Below, piece after piece: positions 8,669-18,111 of a stretch of 64,000 nucleotides of DNA. The stretch is from JAQGMJ01 sp036498945. GTDB lineage: Bacteria > Pseudomonadota > Gammaproteobacteria > Burkholderiales > JAEUOS01. Location of the stretch: contig DASYEQ010000008.1 of the NCBI GenBank assembly GCA_036498945.1, positions 61,204 through 125,203 of the forward strand, read 5' to 3'. The notes beneath the pieces were generated by a model. That model was given only the letters and a program-made list of their open reading frames with translations. It was not told the origin of the DNA and searched no databases. Numbering within the stretch: the stretch's first letter is position 1; each line of letters starts with the position of its first letter. A program made the translations under genes and the position numbers.

Positions 8669-10360
8669 CTACGGGGAAGATCTTGCATCGGAAGACGGGG
8701 CCGGCGCAAGCGCGGCGGCGCGCGCCAGGCCGGCGGCCAGCGTCGGCTGCAGGTTGTCCGCACCGAGTTCGAGCAGGTAGCCGGTGCGGGTGATGATGGA
8801 GCGCGGCTGCTCGCCGGTGTCGCAGAGAATCAGTTGCGCGCCACGCTTTTCCAGTGCGCGGCGTAGCACTTCGAGGGTTTCCAGGCCGGTGGTGTCGATG
8901 TTGAGCACGTGATGCAGGTCCAGCACCATGGCGTGGAGGCCGGTTTCGCTGTCCAGGTCGAGCAGGGCCTCGATCTTGCCGACCGCGCCGAAGAACAGCG
9001 AGCCGTACAGGCGCCAGGCGCGCACACCGGACGGAACGGCCGCGTTCGTTACCGCCTCGATGCGCGTCAGGCTGGAAATGCGGTAGATGAAAAACAGACA
9101 GGCGAGGACCAGGCCCACTTCCACCGCCACCGTGAGGTCGAACACCACCGTGAGAAAGAAGGTGGCCAGGAGAGTGGTGCGATAGGTCATGTTGTAGCGG
9201 CGCAGGCGCGCGAATTCGCGCCATTCGCCCATGTTCCAGGCGACGAACACCAGGATGGCGGAGAGCACCGCGAGCGGCACGCTTTTGGCCAGCGGCGCGG
9301 CGACCAGCACGATCGCCAGCAAGGTCAGCGCGTGGATGATGCCCGCCAGCGGCGAGCGCGCGCCGGTGCGCACGTTGACGGTGGTGCGGGCGATGGTGCC
9401 GGTGGCGGGAATGCCGGCGAAAAACGGCGCGATGAAATTGGCGATACCCTGGGCCATCAGTTCCTGGTTCGGGTCGTGGCGGTCCTCGATCATGCCGTCG
9501 GCCACGCGTGCGCAGAGCAGGGACTCGATGGCGCCGAGCAGGGCCACCGTGATCGCGGGACCGACCAGGTGGCGGGCCTTTTCCCAGTCGAAATCAGGCA
9601 ATGCAAACGCTGGCAGGCCTTGCGGAATGCCGCCGAACTTGCTGCCGATGGTTTCCAGTGGCAGGTGGAAGAGGGCGGTGGCGGCGGTGGCAAGCACCAG
9701 GGCGATGATGCTGCCGGGCAGGCGCGCCAGCACCGCCGCGGCACGGTTGTCGCGTCCCAGCGTCGCCACCAGGCGCGGCCACGCCACGATCAGCGCCAGC
9801 GACACCAGGCTGACGGTGAGTGTCATGCCGTGCACGGTATCAATGTTCTCGAAGATCGCGGAGGTGGCGCCGAAAAAATCCGCCGGCATGCTTTTTATTT
9901 TCATGCCGAGGAAGTCCTTCACCTGCGAGAGCATGATCAGCACTGCGATGCCGTTGGTGAAGCCGAGAATGATGGCCACCGGGATGAAGCGGATCAGCGA
10001 GCCGATGCGCGTCAGCCCCATCACGAACTGCAGCACGCCCGCCATGATGGTGGCAATCAGCAGGTTCGCCAGGCCGTATTGCTGGATGATGCCGTAGACG
10101 ATGACGATGAAGGCGCCCGCCGGCCCGCCGATCTGCACGCGCGAACCGCCCAGCGCAGAGATGAGGAAGCCGGCGATGATGGCGGTGAAGATGCCGGCTT
10201 CCGGCACGGTGCCTGAGGCAATCGCGAAGGCCATCGCCAGCGGCAGGGCGACGATGCCCACGGTGATGCCGGCGATCAGGTCGCCCGACAACTGCGCGCG
10301 GTCGTACGCGCGCAGGCTCTTCAACAGGTAAGGTTTGAAAGGATGTAAGGGGAATGCCAT
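8669..10360 (-). CDS. SulP-family anion transporter with STAS domain
   Basis: A 563-residue membrane protein of the SLC26/SulP type. The N-terminal part has GDLIAGITVGIVALPLAMAFAIASG and about a dozen hydrophobic segments; the C-terminal 100 residues form a cytoplasmic STAS domain with LDLHHVLNIDTTGLETL. Such proteins move sulfate, bicarbonate or dicarboxylates; the substrate cannot be fixed. GAGGAG lies five bases before the ATG. The 195 bases between this gene and metG, on the same strand, carry its promoter and possibly the metG terminator (a 15-base GGGGG/CCCCC hairpin at 10541-10555). Confidence 0.92.
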   Translation of the reverse strand: MAFPLHPFKPYLLKSLRAYDRAQLSGDLIAGITVGIVALPLAMAFAIASGTVPEAGIFTAIIAGFLISALGGSRVQIGGPAGAFIVIVYGIIQQYGLANLLIATIMAGVLQFVMGLTRIGSLIRFIPVAIILGFTNGIAVLIMLSQVKDFLGMKIKSMPADFFGATSAIFENIDTVHGMTLTVSLVSLALIVAWPRLVATLGRDNRAAAVLARLPGSIIALVLATAATALFHLPLETIGSKFGGIPQGLPAFALPDFDWEKARHLVGPAITVALLGAIESLLCARVADGMIEDRHDPNQELMAQGIANFIAPFFAGIPATGTIARTTVNVRTGARSPLAGIIHALTLLAIVLVAAPLAKSVPLAVLSAILVFVAWNMGEWREFARLRRYNMTYRTTLLATFFLTVVFDLTVAVEVGLVLACLFFIYRISSLTRIEAVTNAAVPSGVRAWRLYGSLFFGAVGKIEALLDLDSETGLHAMVLDLHHVLNIDTTGLETLEVLRRALEKRGAQLILCDTGEQPRSIITRTGYLLELGADNLQPTLAAGLARAAALAPAPSSDARSSP

Positions 10361-10555
10361 GGCGGCTCCTCGCAGCGAATGTGCGGGCCGGCCGGATGGC
10401 AGGCCCGAACTACGCCGGCTGGGGAGGGCCGCAGTGGTGCACGCGCACGATGAACTGCCGCCGCCGCGTAATGCGGCTGGGCAGTTCGATCAGGCGGGCG
10501 AGGGAGAACATGGCGAGAAGTCAGTATCCGGGGTGGAAACGGGGGTGGAACCCCC

Positions 10556-12640
10556 TTACTTTACTTTCATTCCGGGTTGGGCGCCAGCATGCGGCTCCAG
10601 CAGGAACAGGCCGGGGTGCTTGCCGGCGAGGTCGCTGGCGGCCAGGATCATGCCTTCGGACAAGCCGAACTTCATCTTGCGCGGCGCGAGATTCGCGACC
10701 ATCACCGTGTGCTTGCCGACCAGGGTGGCCGGATCGTAGGCCGATTTGATCCCGGCGAACACGGTGCGCGGCTTTTCCTCGCCGATGTCCAGCGTGATCT
10801 TGATCAGCTTTTCCGCGCCTTCGACATGCTCGGCGTTGACGATCCTGGCGATGCGCAGGTCCACCTTCATGAAATCGTCGATGCTGATCAGGCCAGAACC
10901 GGCGGCATCGGCCGGCTTGGCATCTTCCTTCGCGGCTGGTTTGGCTTGCGCGGCAGGCTTGGCCGCTGCCTTGGCCGGAGCGGGCGCAGCCGGCTCTTCC
11001 GGCGGCAGCAGGGTATCGAGTTGCTTGGGATCGACGCGGGTCATGAGGTGCGAGTAGGGGTTGACCACGTGCCCGGCGGGCAGCGGCTTCCAGTTGTCCG
11101 CCCAGGTGAGCGGGGCGATGCCCAGCAGCTTTTCCGCCTGCGCGGCCAGGTACGGCAGGATCGGCTTGAGATACAGGGTGAGTTCGCGGAACAGGGAAAG
11201 CGCGGTCGAGCACACCACCTGCAACCGCGCTTCCTGGCCGGCCTGCTTGGCCAGTTCCCAGGGCTTGTTGGCGTCGATGTACTGGTTCGCCAGGTCGGCC
11301 AGTTCCATGATCTTGCGCGCGGCGCGGCCGTACTCGCGGCTCTCGTAGTAGCCCGCCACCTCTTCGCCGGCGCCGGCATAGGCGGCCGCGATCTCGGGGC
11401 TGAACTGCGGGGCCACCAGCTTGCCGTCGAACTTCTTGCTGATGAAGCCGGCGCAGCGCGAGGCGATGTTGACGTACTTGCCGACCAGATCGCTGTTGAC
11501 GCGCGCGATGAAGTCGTCCGGAATGAAATCCACGTCCTCGACGTTGGCGTTGAGCTTGGCGGCGATGTAATAGCGCAGCCATTCGGCGTTCATGCCGATG
11601 GCGAGATACTTCAGCGGGCTGATGCCGGTGCCGCGCGACTTGCTCATCTTCTCGCTTTTCACCGTCATGAAGCCGTGCACGTAGACGTGGTCCGGCACCT
11701 TGTAGTCGGCGAACTTGAGCATCGCCGGCCAGAACAGCGTGTGGAAGTAGATGATGTCCTTGCCGATGAAGTGGATCTGCTCGGTGTTCTTGTCGGCCAG
11801 GAGCGCCGCGAAGTCGATGCCCTTCCTGGCGCAATAGTTCTTCAGCGAGGCGAGGTAGCCCACCGGCGCATCCAGCCAGACGTAGAAGTACTTGCCCGGC
11901 GCGTCGGGGATCGGAATGCCGAAGTAGGGCTCGTCGCGCGAGATGTCCCAGTCTCCCAGGCCGCCTTCGCCGTCCAGCCATTCGCGCGCCTTGTTGGCCA
12001 CCTGCGATTGCAGGCGGTCGTGGCCGGTCCATTCCTTGAGGAAGTCGACGCACTGCGGATCGGAGAGCTTGAAGAAGTAATGTTCCGAATTCCTCATCAC
12101 CGGCACGGCGCCGGTCAGCGTCGATTTCGGGTTGATCAGGTCGGTCGGCGCATTGACCGTGCTGCACACCTCGCAGGCATCGCCGTATTGGTTCTGCGCA
12201 TGGCATACCGGGCACTCGCCCTGGATGTAGCGGTCCGGCAGGAACATGCCCTTGACCGGATCGTAGAACTGGTCGATGGTCTTGGTGGCGATCAGGCCCT
12301 TGGCCTTCAGCTTGCGGTAGATGTCCTGCGACAACTCGGTGTTCTCGGGCGAGTCGGTCGAATGCCAGTTGTCGAAGCTGATGTGAAAGCCGTCGAGGTA
12401 TTGCTTGCGCCCGCTGGCGATGTCGGCGACGAACTCCTGCGGCGTCTTGCCGGCCTTTTCCGCCGCGATCATGATCGGCGCGCCGTGCGCGTCATCCGCC
12501 CCGACGAAATGCACCGTGTTGCCGCGCATGCGCTGGAAGCGCACCCAGATGTCGGCCTGGATGTACTCCATGATGTGGCCGATGTGAAACGGGCCGTTGG
12601 CGTAGGGCAGGGCGGTGGTGACAAACAGGGTGCGTGGCAT
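10556..12640 (-). CDS. metG: Methionyl-tRNA synthetase
   Basis: A 694-residue class I aminoacyl-tRNA synthetase that charges tRNA-Met. The HIGH motif is at residues 19-22 (FHIGH), a zinc-binding CPVC...CEVC pair at about 145-160, and the KMSKS loop (KMSKSRGTG) near 335. An Ala/Pro/Lys-rich linker from about 545 leads to a C-terminal tRNA-binding/dimerisation domain starting SIDDFMKVDLRIARI. Length is normal for the long form. It is divergent from apbC with 152 bases between. Confidence 0.97.
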   Translation of the reverse strand: MPRTLFVTTALPYANGPFHIGHIMEYIQADIWVRFQRMRGNTVHFVGADDAHGAPIMIAAEKAGKTPQEFVADIASGRKQYLDGFHISFDNWHSTDSPENTELSQDIYRKLKAKGLIATKTIDQFYDPVKGMFLPDRYIQGECPVCHAQNQYGDACEVCSTVNAPTDLINPKSTLTGAVPVMRNSEHYFFKLSDPQCVDFLKEWTGHDRLQSQVANKAREWLDGEGGLGDWDISRDEPYFGIPIPDAPGKYFYVWLDAPVGYLASLKNYCARKGIDFAALLADKNTEQIHFIGKDIIYFHTLFWPAMLKFADYKVPDHVYVHGFMTVKSEKMSKSRGTGISPLKYLAIGMNAEWLRYYIAAKLNANVEDVDFIPDDFIARVNSDLVGKYVNIASRCAGFISKKFDGKLVAPQFSPEIAAAYAGAGEEVAGYYESREYGRAARKIMELADLANQYIDANKPWELAKQAGQEARLQVVCSTALSLFRELTLYLKPILPYLAAQAEKLLGIAPLTWADNWKPLPAGHVVNPYSHLMTRVDPKQLDTLLPPEEPAAPAPAKAAAKPAAQAKPAAKEDAKPADAAGSGLISIDDFMKVDLRIARIVNAEHVEGAEKLIKITLDIGEEKPRTVFAGIKSAYDPATLVGKHTVMVANLAPRKMKFGLSEGMILAASDLAGKHPGLFLLEPHAGAQPGMKVK

Positions 12641-12792
12641 GAGGCGGGGCGGTGTTCCGGAAACTTGCGGAAAACCCCGATTTTATCAGGGCGAGGGGCA
12701 AAAGCCCCCCGTTTAGGCTAGACTTCCATATTCGCCGCCGTCCGCTTCTCCCCTCGGGCGGTGTGGCTTTTGACAGCAAACCCGGCAGGCCC

Positions 12793-13884
12793 ATGAGCAT
12801 CACCTCCGCACAAGTGCAGGACGCCCTGAAAGGCGTCATCGATCCCAACACCGGGAAAGACTTCGTCGCCTCGCGCGCGGCGAAAAACATCAAGGCCGAC
12901 GGCGGCAATATCAGCCTGGACATCGAACTCGGCTACCCGGCGAAATCGCAGATCGAGCCGCTGCGCGCGGCGGTGATCGCGGCGCTCAAGGCCATCCCCG
13001 GCGCCGGCAACGTCAGCGCCAACGTCTATTCGAAAATCGTCTCCCACGCGGTGCAGCGCGGCGTCAAGCCGCTGCCCAACGTGAAAAACATCATCGCGGT
13101 GGCCTCCGGCAAGGGCGGGGTGGGCAAAAGCACCACCGCCGCCAACCTGGCGCTGGCGCTGGCCGCCGAGGGCGCCGCCGTCGGTGTGCTCGATGCCGAC
13201 ATCTACGGTCCCTCGCAGCCGCAGATGCTGGGCATCACCGGCCGCCCCGAGTCGCCCGACGGCAAGACCATGGACCCGATGATCGGCCACGGCATACAGG
13301 CCAATTCGATCGGCTTCATGATCGACGCCGAAACCCCGATGGTCTGGCGCGGCCCGATGGTGACCCAGGCGCTCGACCAGTTGCTGAACCAGACCAACTG
13401 GCGCGAGCTAGACTACCTGATCGTCGACATGCCTCCCGGCACCGGCGACATCCAGCTGACCCTCGCGCAAAAAGTGCCCGTCACCGGCGCGGTGATCGTC
13501 ACCACCCCGCAGGACATCGCGCTGCTGGACGCGCGCAAGGGCCTGAAGATGTTCGAGAAGGTCGGCATCCCGATTCTCGGCATCGTCGAAAACATGAGCA
13601 TGCACATCTGCTCCAATTGCGGGCACATGGAGCACATCTTCGGCTCCGGCGGCGGCGAGAAGATGGCGAAGGATTACGGCGTCGCCCTGCTGGGTTCGCT
13701 GCCGCTGGACATCGGCATCCGCGAGCAGACCGATTCCGGCAAGCCCACCGTGGCGGCCGACCCCGACGGCGTGGTCGCCGGCATCTACAAGACCATCGCG
13801 CGCAAGGTCGCGGTGGCCATCGCCGAAAGCATGAAGGACATGACGGGCAAGTTCCCCAACATCGTGGTGTCGAAAAATACCTGA
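12793..13884 (+). CDS. apbC: Iron-sulfur cluster carrier ApbC/Mrp
   Basis: A 363-residue P-loop ATPase of the Mrp/NBP35 family. An N-terminal MIP18-like domain (about 1-90) is followed by the deviant Walker A GKGGVGKST, the switch region DADIYGPSQP, and the cluster-binding CSNCG motif. It holds and transfers 4Fe-4S clusters to target enzymes. Being divergent from metG is a common arrangement in proteobacteria. ATG at 12793 is the family start; the longer in-frame reading upstream has no support. Confidence 0.95.
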   Translation: MSITSAQVQDALKGVIDPNTGKDFVASRAAKNIKADGGNISLDIELGYPAKSQIEPLRAAVIAALKAIPGAGNVSANVYSKIVSHAVQRGVKPLPNVKNIIAVASGKGGVGKSTTAANLALALAAEGAAVGVLDADIYGPSQPQMLGITGRPESPDGKTMDPMIGHGIQANSIGFMIDAETPMVWRGPMVTQALDQLLNQTNWRELDYLIVDMPPGTGDIQLTLAQKVPVTGAVIVTTPQDIALLDARKGLKMFEKVGIPILGIVENMSMHICSNCGHMEHIFGSGGGEKMAKDYGVALLGSLPLDIGIREQTDSGKPTVAADPDGVVAGIYKTIARKVAVAIAESMKDMTGKFPNIVVSKNT

Positions 13885-13888
13885 AGCC

Positions 13889-14620
13889 ATGCGCAAACCC
13901 GTTCTTCTCCTGTTCGCCGCTGCCTTGCTTTGCGGCACTGCCGCGCCCGCTTTCGCTGATCTCGCCGCCGGCAAGCGTGCTTATGCAAAGAAGGACTACA
14001 AGCGCGCCTTCCCTGAATTGAGCGCCGAGGCCAAGCGCGGCAGGCCCGAGGCGATGTACCTGCTCGGCAAGATGTACGCCGAAGGCCAGGGCACGGCGCA
14101 GGACGACGCCCAGGCCTTCAACTGGTTCCAGAAGGCGGCGGACGCCAACAACGCCCCCGCGCAAGGCATGCTTGGCATGTTCTACGCCCAGGGCCGCGGC
14201 GCCACGCGCGACAATGCCAAATCGGTGGAATGGGCGCGCCGCGCCGCCGACAACGGCGACGCCCTGTCGCAATACATGATGGGCATGCGCAGCCTCGACG
14301 GCCTGGGCATGCCGCGCGACCCGGATGGCGCCTTCACCTGGTTTGGCAGCGCCGCCGAGCAGAACTACGCCCTGGCGCAATATTCCCTCGGCGTGCTGAT
14401 GGGTTTCGGCCCGAAGGCGCAAGGTGACACAGCCGGGGCGCACGAGCTGCGCACCGAAGCGGCGAAGTGGCTGATGCTGGCGGTGCGCCAGAAGTCGCCC
14501 GACGTGCCGGCCGGCCCGGCCAAGCTCGACGAGCTGAAAAAGCGCATGGCGCCCAAGGAAATCGGCGAAGCCGAGTTGCGGGTGCGCCGCTGGCGCCCCA
14601 CGCTGGCGAAAAAATCCTGA
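13889..14620 (+). CDS. Secreted Sel1-repeat protein
   Basis: A 243-residue protein with a clear signal peptide (KPVLLLFAAALLCGTAAPAFA) and four or more Sel1-like repeats, for example AMYLLGKMYAEGQGTAQDDAQAF and GMLGMFYAQGRGATRDNAKS. These helical-pair repeats act as protein-interaction scaffolds in the periplasm or outer envelope. The gene begins four bases after apbC, which suggests cotranscription, but no functional link is evident. Confidence 0.85.
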   Translation: MRKPVLLLFAAALLCGTAAPAFADLAAGKRAYAKKDYKRAFPELSAEAKRGRPEAMYLLGKMYAEGQGTAQDDAQAFNWFQKAADANNAPAQGMLGMFYAQGRGATRDNAKSVEWARRAADNGDALSQYMMGMRSLDGLGMPRDPDGAFTWFGSAAEQNYALAQYSLGVLMGFGPKAQGDTAGAHELRTEAAKWLMLAVRQKSPDVPAGPAKLDELKKRMAPKEIGEAELRVRRWRPTLAKKS

Positions 14621-14668
14621 GCCGCAAGGCCGGTCAATCAACACGAATCACGGGGCAGGGCAGGAACG

Positions 14669-15235
14669 ATGAGCATCAAATCCGACAAGTGGATCCGCCG
14701 CATGGCGGCCGAGCACGCGATGATCGAGCCCTTCGAGCCGGGCCAGGTGAGGAGCGTGGACGGCAAGCGTATCGTCTCCTATGGCACCTCCAGCTACGGC
14801 TACGACATCCGCTGCTCGGATGAATTTAAAATCTTCACCAACATCAATTCCACCATCGTCGACCCGAAGAATTTCGACGAGAAATCGTTCGTCGATTTCA
14901 AGGGTGACGTCTGCATCATCCCGCCGAATTCCTTCGCGCTGGCGCGCACCGTGGAATATTTTCGCATCCCGCGCAACGTGCTCACCGTCTGTCTCGGCAA
15001 GAGCACCTATGCGCGCTGCGGCATCATCGTCAACGTCACGCCCTTCGAGCCTGAATGGGAAGGCTTCGTCACCCTGGAATTCTCCAACACCACGCCGCTG
15101 CCGGCGAAAATCTACGCCGGCGAAGGCTGCGCGCAGGTGCTGTTCTTCGAATCCGACGAAGTCTGCGAGACTTCCTACAAGGACCGTGGCGGCAAGTACC
15201 AGGGGCAACATGGAGTGACGCTCCCGAAGATGTAA
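14669..15235 (+). CDS. dcd: dCTP deaminase
   Basis: A 188-residue protein with YGYDIRCSDEF, LGKSTYARCGI and VTPFEPEWEGFVTLE, matching bacterial dCTP deaminase. The arginine and glutamate of the last two motifs line the active site. It converts dCTP to dUTP, the source of dTMP. Length and sequence are normal for the monofunctional enzyme. The following 138 bases carry a two-hairpin element. Confidence 0.97.
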   Translation: MSIKSDKWIRRMAAEHAMIEPFEPGQVRSVDGKRIVSYGTSSYGYDIRCSDEFKIFTNINSTIVDPKNFDEKSFVDFKGDVCIIPPNSFALARTVEYFRIPRNVLTVCLGKSTYARCGIIVNVTPFEPEWEGFVTLEFSNTTPLPAKIYAGEGCAQVLFFESDEVCETSYKDRGGKYQGQHGVTLPKM

Positions 15236-15237
15236 GG

Positions 15238-15252
15238 CGGCGCGAAGCGCCG
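15238..15252. repeat. Small hairpin after dcd
   Basis: CGGCGC-GAA-GCGCCG forms a 6-bp perfect stem directly after the dcd stop. It may help end the dcd transcript. A comparable GC hairpin (1052-1076) also sits next to copy 1 of the two-hairpin element. Confidence 0.4.
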
Positions 15253-15292
15253 GTATTTTGGGTGGTGGCTTTTTCGTGGTTTTTTCCATCGC

Positions 15293-15365
15293 AAAAATCG
15301 ACCGGCGTTGCCGGCGATTTTTCGCAATATTTGCCCAGGCAACAGTAGGTTTGTACTTTTGCCTG
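15293..15365. repeat. Two-hairpin element, copy 2
   Basis: Hairpin 1 (15293-15322) has an 8-bp lower stem AAAAATCG/CGATTTTT, one unpaired A at 15301 and an upper CCGG stem. Hairpin 2 (15336-15365) has a 7-bp stem CAGGCAA/TTGCCTG, one mismatch, an AG/CT pair step and the 10-base loop TAGGTTTGTA. Relative to copy 1 the stems changed in compensating pairs while bulge, spacer and loop are kept. It ends eight bases before the hutG start, so in plus orientation it would be in the hutG leader. Confidence 0.6.
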
Positions 15366-15373
15366 CTTCATCT

Positions 15374-16183
15374 ATGACCGATTTCACCTTCTTCTGCGAA
15401 CGCGGCCCGCTGCCGTTGCTCGTCTCGATGCCGCACGTGGGCACCGAAATCCCGGCCGAGCTGGCCGCGCGAATGACGCCGGTCGCGCTCAAGCGCCCCG
15501 ACACCGACTGGCACCTGCCGCGCCTGTACAACTTCCTGCAGGCCATGGGCGCCAACATGCTGGTGGCGATCAATTCGCGCTACGTCATCGACCTGAATCG
15601 CGACCCGGCGGGAAAAAGCCTCTACCCCGGCGCCAACAACACGGAGCTGGTGCCGCTCACCACTTTCGAAAACGAGCCGATCTATCAAGACGGCCAGGTG
15701 CCCGACGCGGCCGAGGTCGATGCGCGCGTCGAGCGCTACTGGAAGCCGTATCACGTCAAGCTGGCCGAAGAACTCGCCGCCATCAAGGCGAAGCACGGCT
15801 ACGCGCTGCTGTTCGACGCCCATTCGATCAAGTCCGTGCTGCCGCGCTTTTTCGAAGGCCGGCTGTGGGATATCAATCTCGGCACCGGCGGCGGCGTCAG
15901 TGCCGCGCCCGCCATCGGCGCCGCGCTGCTGGCCGCGGCCGAATCGGTACCCGGCTATAGCAGCATGCTCAATGGCCGCTTCAAGGGCGGCTACATTACT
16001 CGCGCCTACGGCGACCCCGCCAATCATGTGCACGCCGCCCAGCTCGAGCTTTCCTGGCGCGCCTACATGGACGAGCGCGGCTCCTTTGCCTTCGAGGAGC
16101 CGGTGGCCGCCGGGGTGCGCCCGCTGCTGCGCAATATCATCGACACCTTCATCGCCGAGGGTGCGCGCGCCGAGCGCGTGTAG
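15374..16183 (+). CDS. hutG: N-formylglutamate deformylase
   Basis: A 269-residue protein of the N-formylglutamate amidohydrolase family: SMPHVGTEIP, VIDLNRDPAG and LLFDAHSIKSVLP carry the conserved metal and substrate residues. HutG releases formate from N-formylglutamate in histidine breakdown. No other hut genes lie nearby, so the true substrate could be another N-formyl amino acid. ATG at 15374 is the only good start; the preceding leader is the two-hairpin element and no clear Shine-Dalgarno sequence is visible. Confidence 0.88.
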   Translation: MTDFTFFCERGPLPLLVSMPHVGTEIPAELAARMTPVALKRPDTDWHLPRLYNFLQAMGANMLVAINSRYVIDLNRDPAGKSLYPGANNTELVPLTTFENEPIYQDGQVPDAAEVDARVERYWKPYHVKLAEELAAIKAKHGYALLFDAHSIKSVLPRFFEGRLWDINLGTGGGVSAAPAIGAALLAAAESVPGYSSMLNGRFKGGYITRAYGDPANHVHAAQLELSWRAYMDERGSFAFEEPVAAGVRPLLRNIIDTFIAEGARAERV

Positions 16184-16361
16184 GCAACTGGGCGTCGCCA
16201 CGCCGCACCGCATCACTAAAAATCCGTTCCGCCGCACGGGCGCTTCGGTTACCATGTTCGCGCCGGTTTGATCCGTCGCGGGGTCCGCCAGCGCTTAAGG
16301 CCAGCGTGCCGCGCCACCGGGGGGAAAGGCGCCGTGCGCTCCCGCAATCGAGGAGAGCAAC

Positions 16362-17321
16362 ATGAAACGATACGCCGCGGCACTGGCCGCCTTGCTGCTG
16401 CCGTGCGCCGCGCTGCCGCCCGCGCCCGCGATGGCGCAGGGGTCGGTGAAAATCGCCATCGGCATGAGCGGCTGGACCGGCTTCGCGCCACTCGCCCTGG
16501 CCGAGAAGGCCGGCATCTTCGCGAAGAACGGTCTCTACGTCGACCTGAAAATGATCCCGCAGGCAAGCCGCCACCTGGCGATCGCCTCTGGCGCCATCCA
16601 GTGCGCCGCCACCACGGTGGAGACCCACGTCGCCTGGAACGCCAACGGCGTGCAGATCACGCAAATTTTGCTGCTCGACAAGTCGAACGGCGGCGACGGC
16701 CTGGCCGTGCGCAAGAACGTCACCAGCGTCAAGGACCTGCGTGGCAAGTCCGTCGGCGTGGACTCTCCCGGCACCTCGCCGTTCTTTGTGCTGGCCTACA
16801 TCCTGAAAAAAAACGGCATGAGCATGAAGGACATCAAGCGTGTGAGCCTGAGTCCCCAGGCCGCCGCCAACGCCTTCATCGCCGGGCAGAATGACGCCGC
16901 GCAGACCTACGAACCCTATCTCTCGGCGATCCGCGAAAAGCCCGAAGCCGGCAAGATACTGCTCACCACCAAGGACTACCCGGTGGTGATCGACACCCTC
17001 GGCTGCACTCGCGTCTTCCTGCGCGCCAATCCCAAGGCCGCCGAAGCGCTGACGCGTTCCTGGTTCGAGGCGCTGGAGATGATCCGGCGCGAGCCCGCCA
17101 AGTCCAACGAAATCATGGGCGCGGCGGTGCGGCAGACCGGCGAGCAGTTCGCCAGGTCCGCCACCTTCATCGCCTGGCAGGACCGCGCCGCCAACAAGAA
17201 ATTCTTCGCCGGCGAGATCGGCAAGTTCTCGCGCGAGGCTGCCGAAGTGCTGCTGGAAAACAACGTGATCCGCAGCATCCCCGATATCGACACCCTGCAC
17301 GAAACCACGTTTCTGCGCTAG
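16362..17321 (+). CDS. ABC transporter substrate-binding protein (NMT1/SsuA type)
   Basis: A 319-residue periplasmic binding protein with a signal peptide ending near PAMAQG and the NMT1/SsuA/TauA-type fold: PLALAEKAGIFAKNGLYVDL, then KDLRGKSVGVDSPGTSPFFVL. Relatives bind sulfonates, taurine, nitrate, thiamine precursors or guanidine-like compounds, so the ligand is open. GAGGAGAG precedes the ATG. The 178-base leader holds no TPP, guanidine or SAM riboswitch motif that I recognise. It heads a three-gene importer. Confidence 0.85.
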   Translation: MKRYAAALAALLLPCAALPPAPAMAQGSVKIAIGMSGWTGFAPLALAEKAGIFAKNGLYVDLKMIPQASRHLAIASGAIQCAATTVETHVAWNANGVQITQILLLDKSNGGDGLAVRKNVTSVKDLRGKSVGVDSPGTSPFFVLAYILKKNGMSMKDIKRVSLSPQAAANAFIAGQNDAAQTYEPYLSAIREKPEAGKILLTTKDYPVVIDTLGCTRVFLRANPKAAEALTRSWFEALEMIRREPAKSNEIMGAAVRQTGEQFARSATFIAWQDRAANKKFFAGEIGKFSREAAEVLLENNVIRSIPDIDTLHETTFLR

Positions 17322-17337
17322 GCGGCATGCGCGGCTG

Positions 17338-18111
17338 ATGACCCCGCTCAAACCCATCCCGCGCCGCCGGCGCATCGCTCTCGGCGCGGCGTTTTTCCTC
17401 CTGTTCTTCGCCCTCTGGGCTACGCTCACCTTGAGCGGCCTGGTGGCGCCCAACTTTCTCGCGAGCCCCGTGCAGACGCTTGCGGCCGGCTGGCACCTGC
17501 TCACCGAATTCGGCTTCGCCGGCGACATCGGCATGACAGTGTGGCGCGTGTTCGGCGGCTTCATCATTGCCGCTGCCCTTGCCGTGCCCCTGGGCCTGGC
17601 GATGGGGGCCTACAAGCCGGTGGAAGCGTTTTTCGAGCCTTTCATTTCCTTCGCCCGCTACCTGCCGGCCTCCGCTTTCATTCCGTTGCTGATCCTGTGG
17701 CTGGGCGTGGGCGAATCGCAAAAGCTGGCGGTGATCTTCCTGGGCTCCTTTTTCCAGATCGTCCTGATGGTCGCCGTCACCGTCGGCGCCACGCGCCGCG
17801 ACCTGGTGGAAGCGGCCTACACCCTGGGCGCCACCGATCGCGGCGTGGTCGCGCGTGTGCTGGTGCCCCACGCCGCGCCCGACATCGCGGAGCACTTGCG
17901 CCTGACCCTCGGCTGGGCCTGGACCTACGTGATCGTCGCCGAACTCATCGGCTCTTCCGAAGGCATCGGCCACATGATCACCGACAGCCAGGCGCTGCTC
18001 GCCACCGACCAGATGATCTTCGGCATCGTCGTCATCGGCCTGATTGGCCTCATCTCCGACTTCGCCTTCCAGGCCGCCAACCGCCGCCTGTTCCGCTGGA
18101 AGTTCGCCTGA
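17338..18111 (+). CDS. ABC transporter permease (SsuC/TauC type)
   Basis: A 257-residue inner-membrane permease with about six hydrophobic segments and the EAA coupling loop EAAYTLGATDRGVVARVLVPHAAP. It belongs to the BPD family that includes SsuC and TauC and would pair with the binding protein 16 bases upstream and the ATPase downstream. Its stop codon overlaps the start of the ATPase gene (TGATG), so the two are translated as a unit. Confidence 0.9.
   Translation: MTPLKPIPRRRRIALGAAFFLLFFALWATLTLSGLVAPNFLASPVQTLAAGWHLLTEFGFAGDIGMTVWRVFGGFIIAAALAVPLGLAMGAYKPVEAFFEPFISFARYLPASAFIPLLILWLGVGESQKLAVIFLGSFFQIVLMVAVTVGATRRDLVEAAYTLGATDRGVVARVLVPHAAPDIAEHLRLTLGWAWTYVIVAELIGSSEGIGHMITDSQALLATDQMIFGIVVIGLIGLISDFAFQAANRRLFRWKFA

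Noticed and set aside
10541..10555. GGGGG/CCCCC hairpin as metG terminator
   Set aside because: The stem is only five to six bases and is followed by just GTTT, too weak to list as a terminator.
10577..12721. 714-residue open frame antisense to metG
   Set aside because: Shadow of metG; no recognisable domain and no ribosome site.
16184..16361. Possible TPP, guanidine or SAM riboswitch ahead of the ABC importer
   Set aside because: None of the conserved core motifs is present; only GC-rich hairpins were found.
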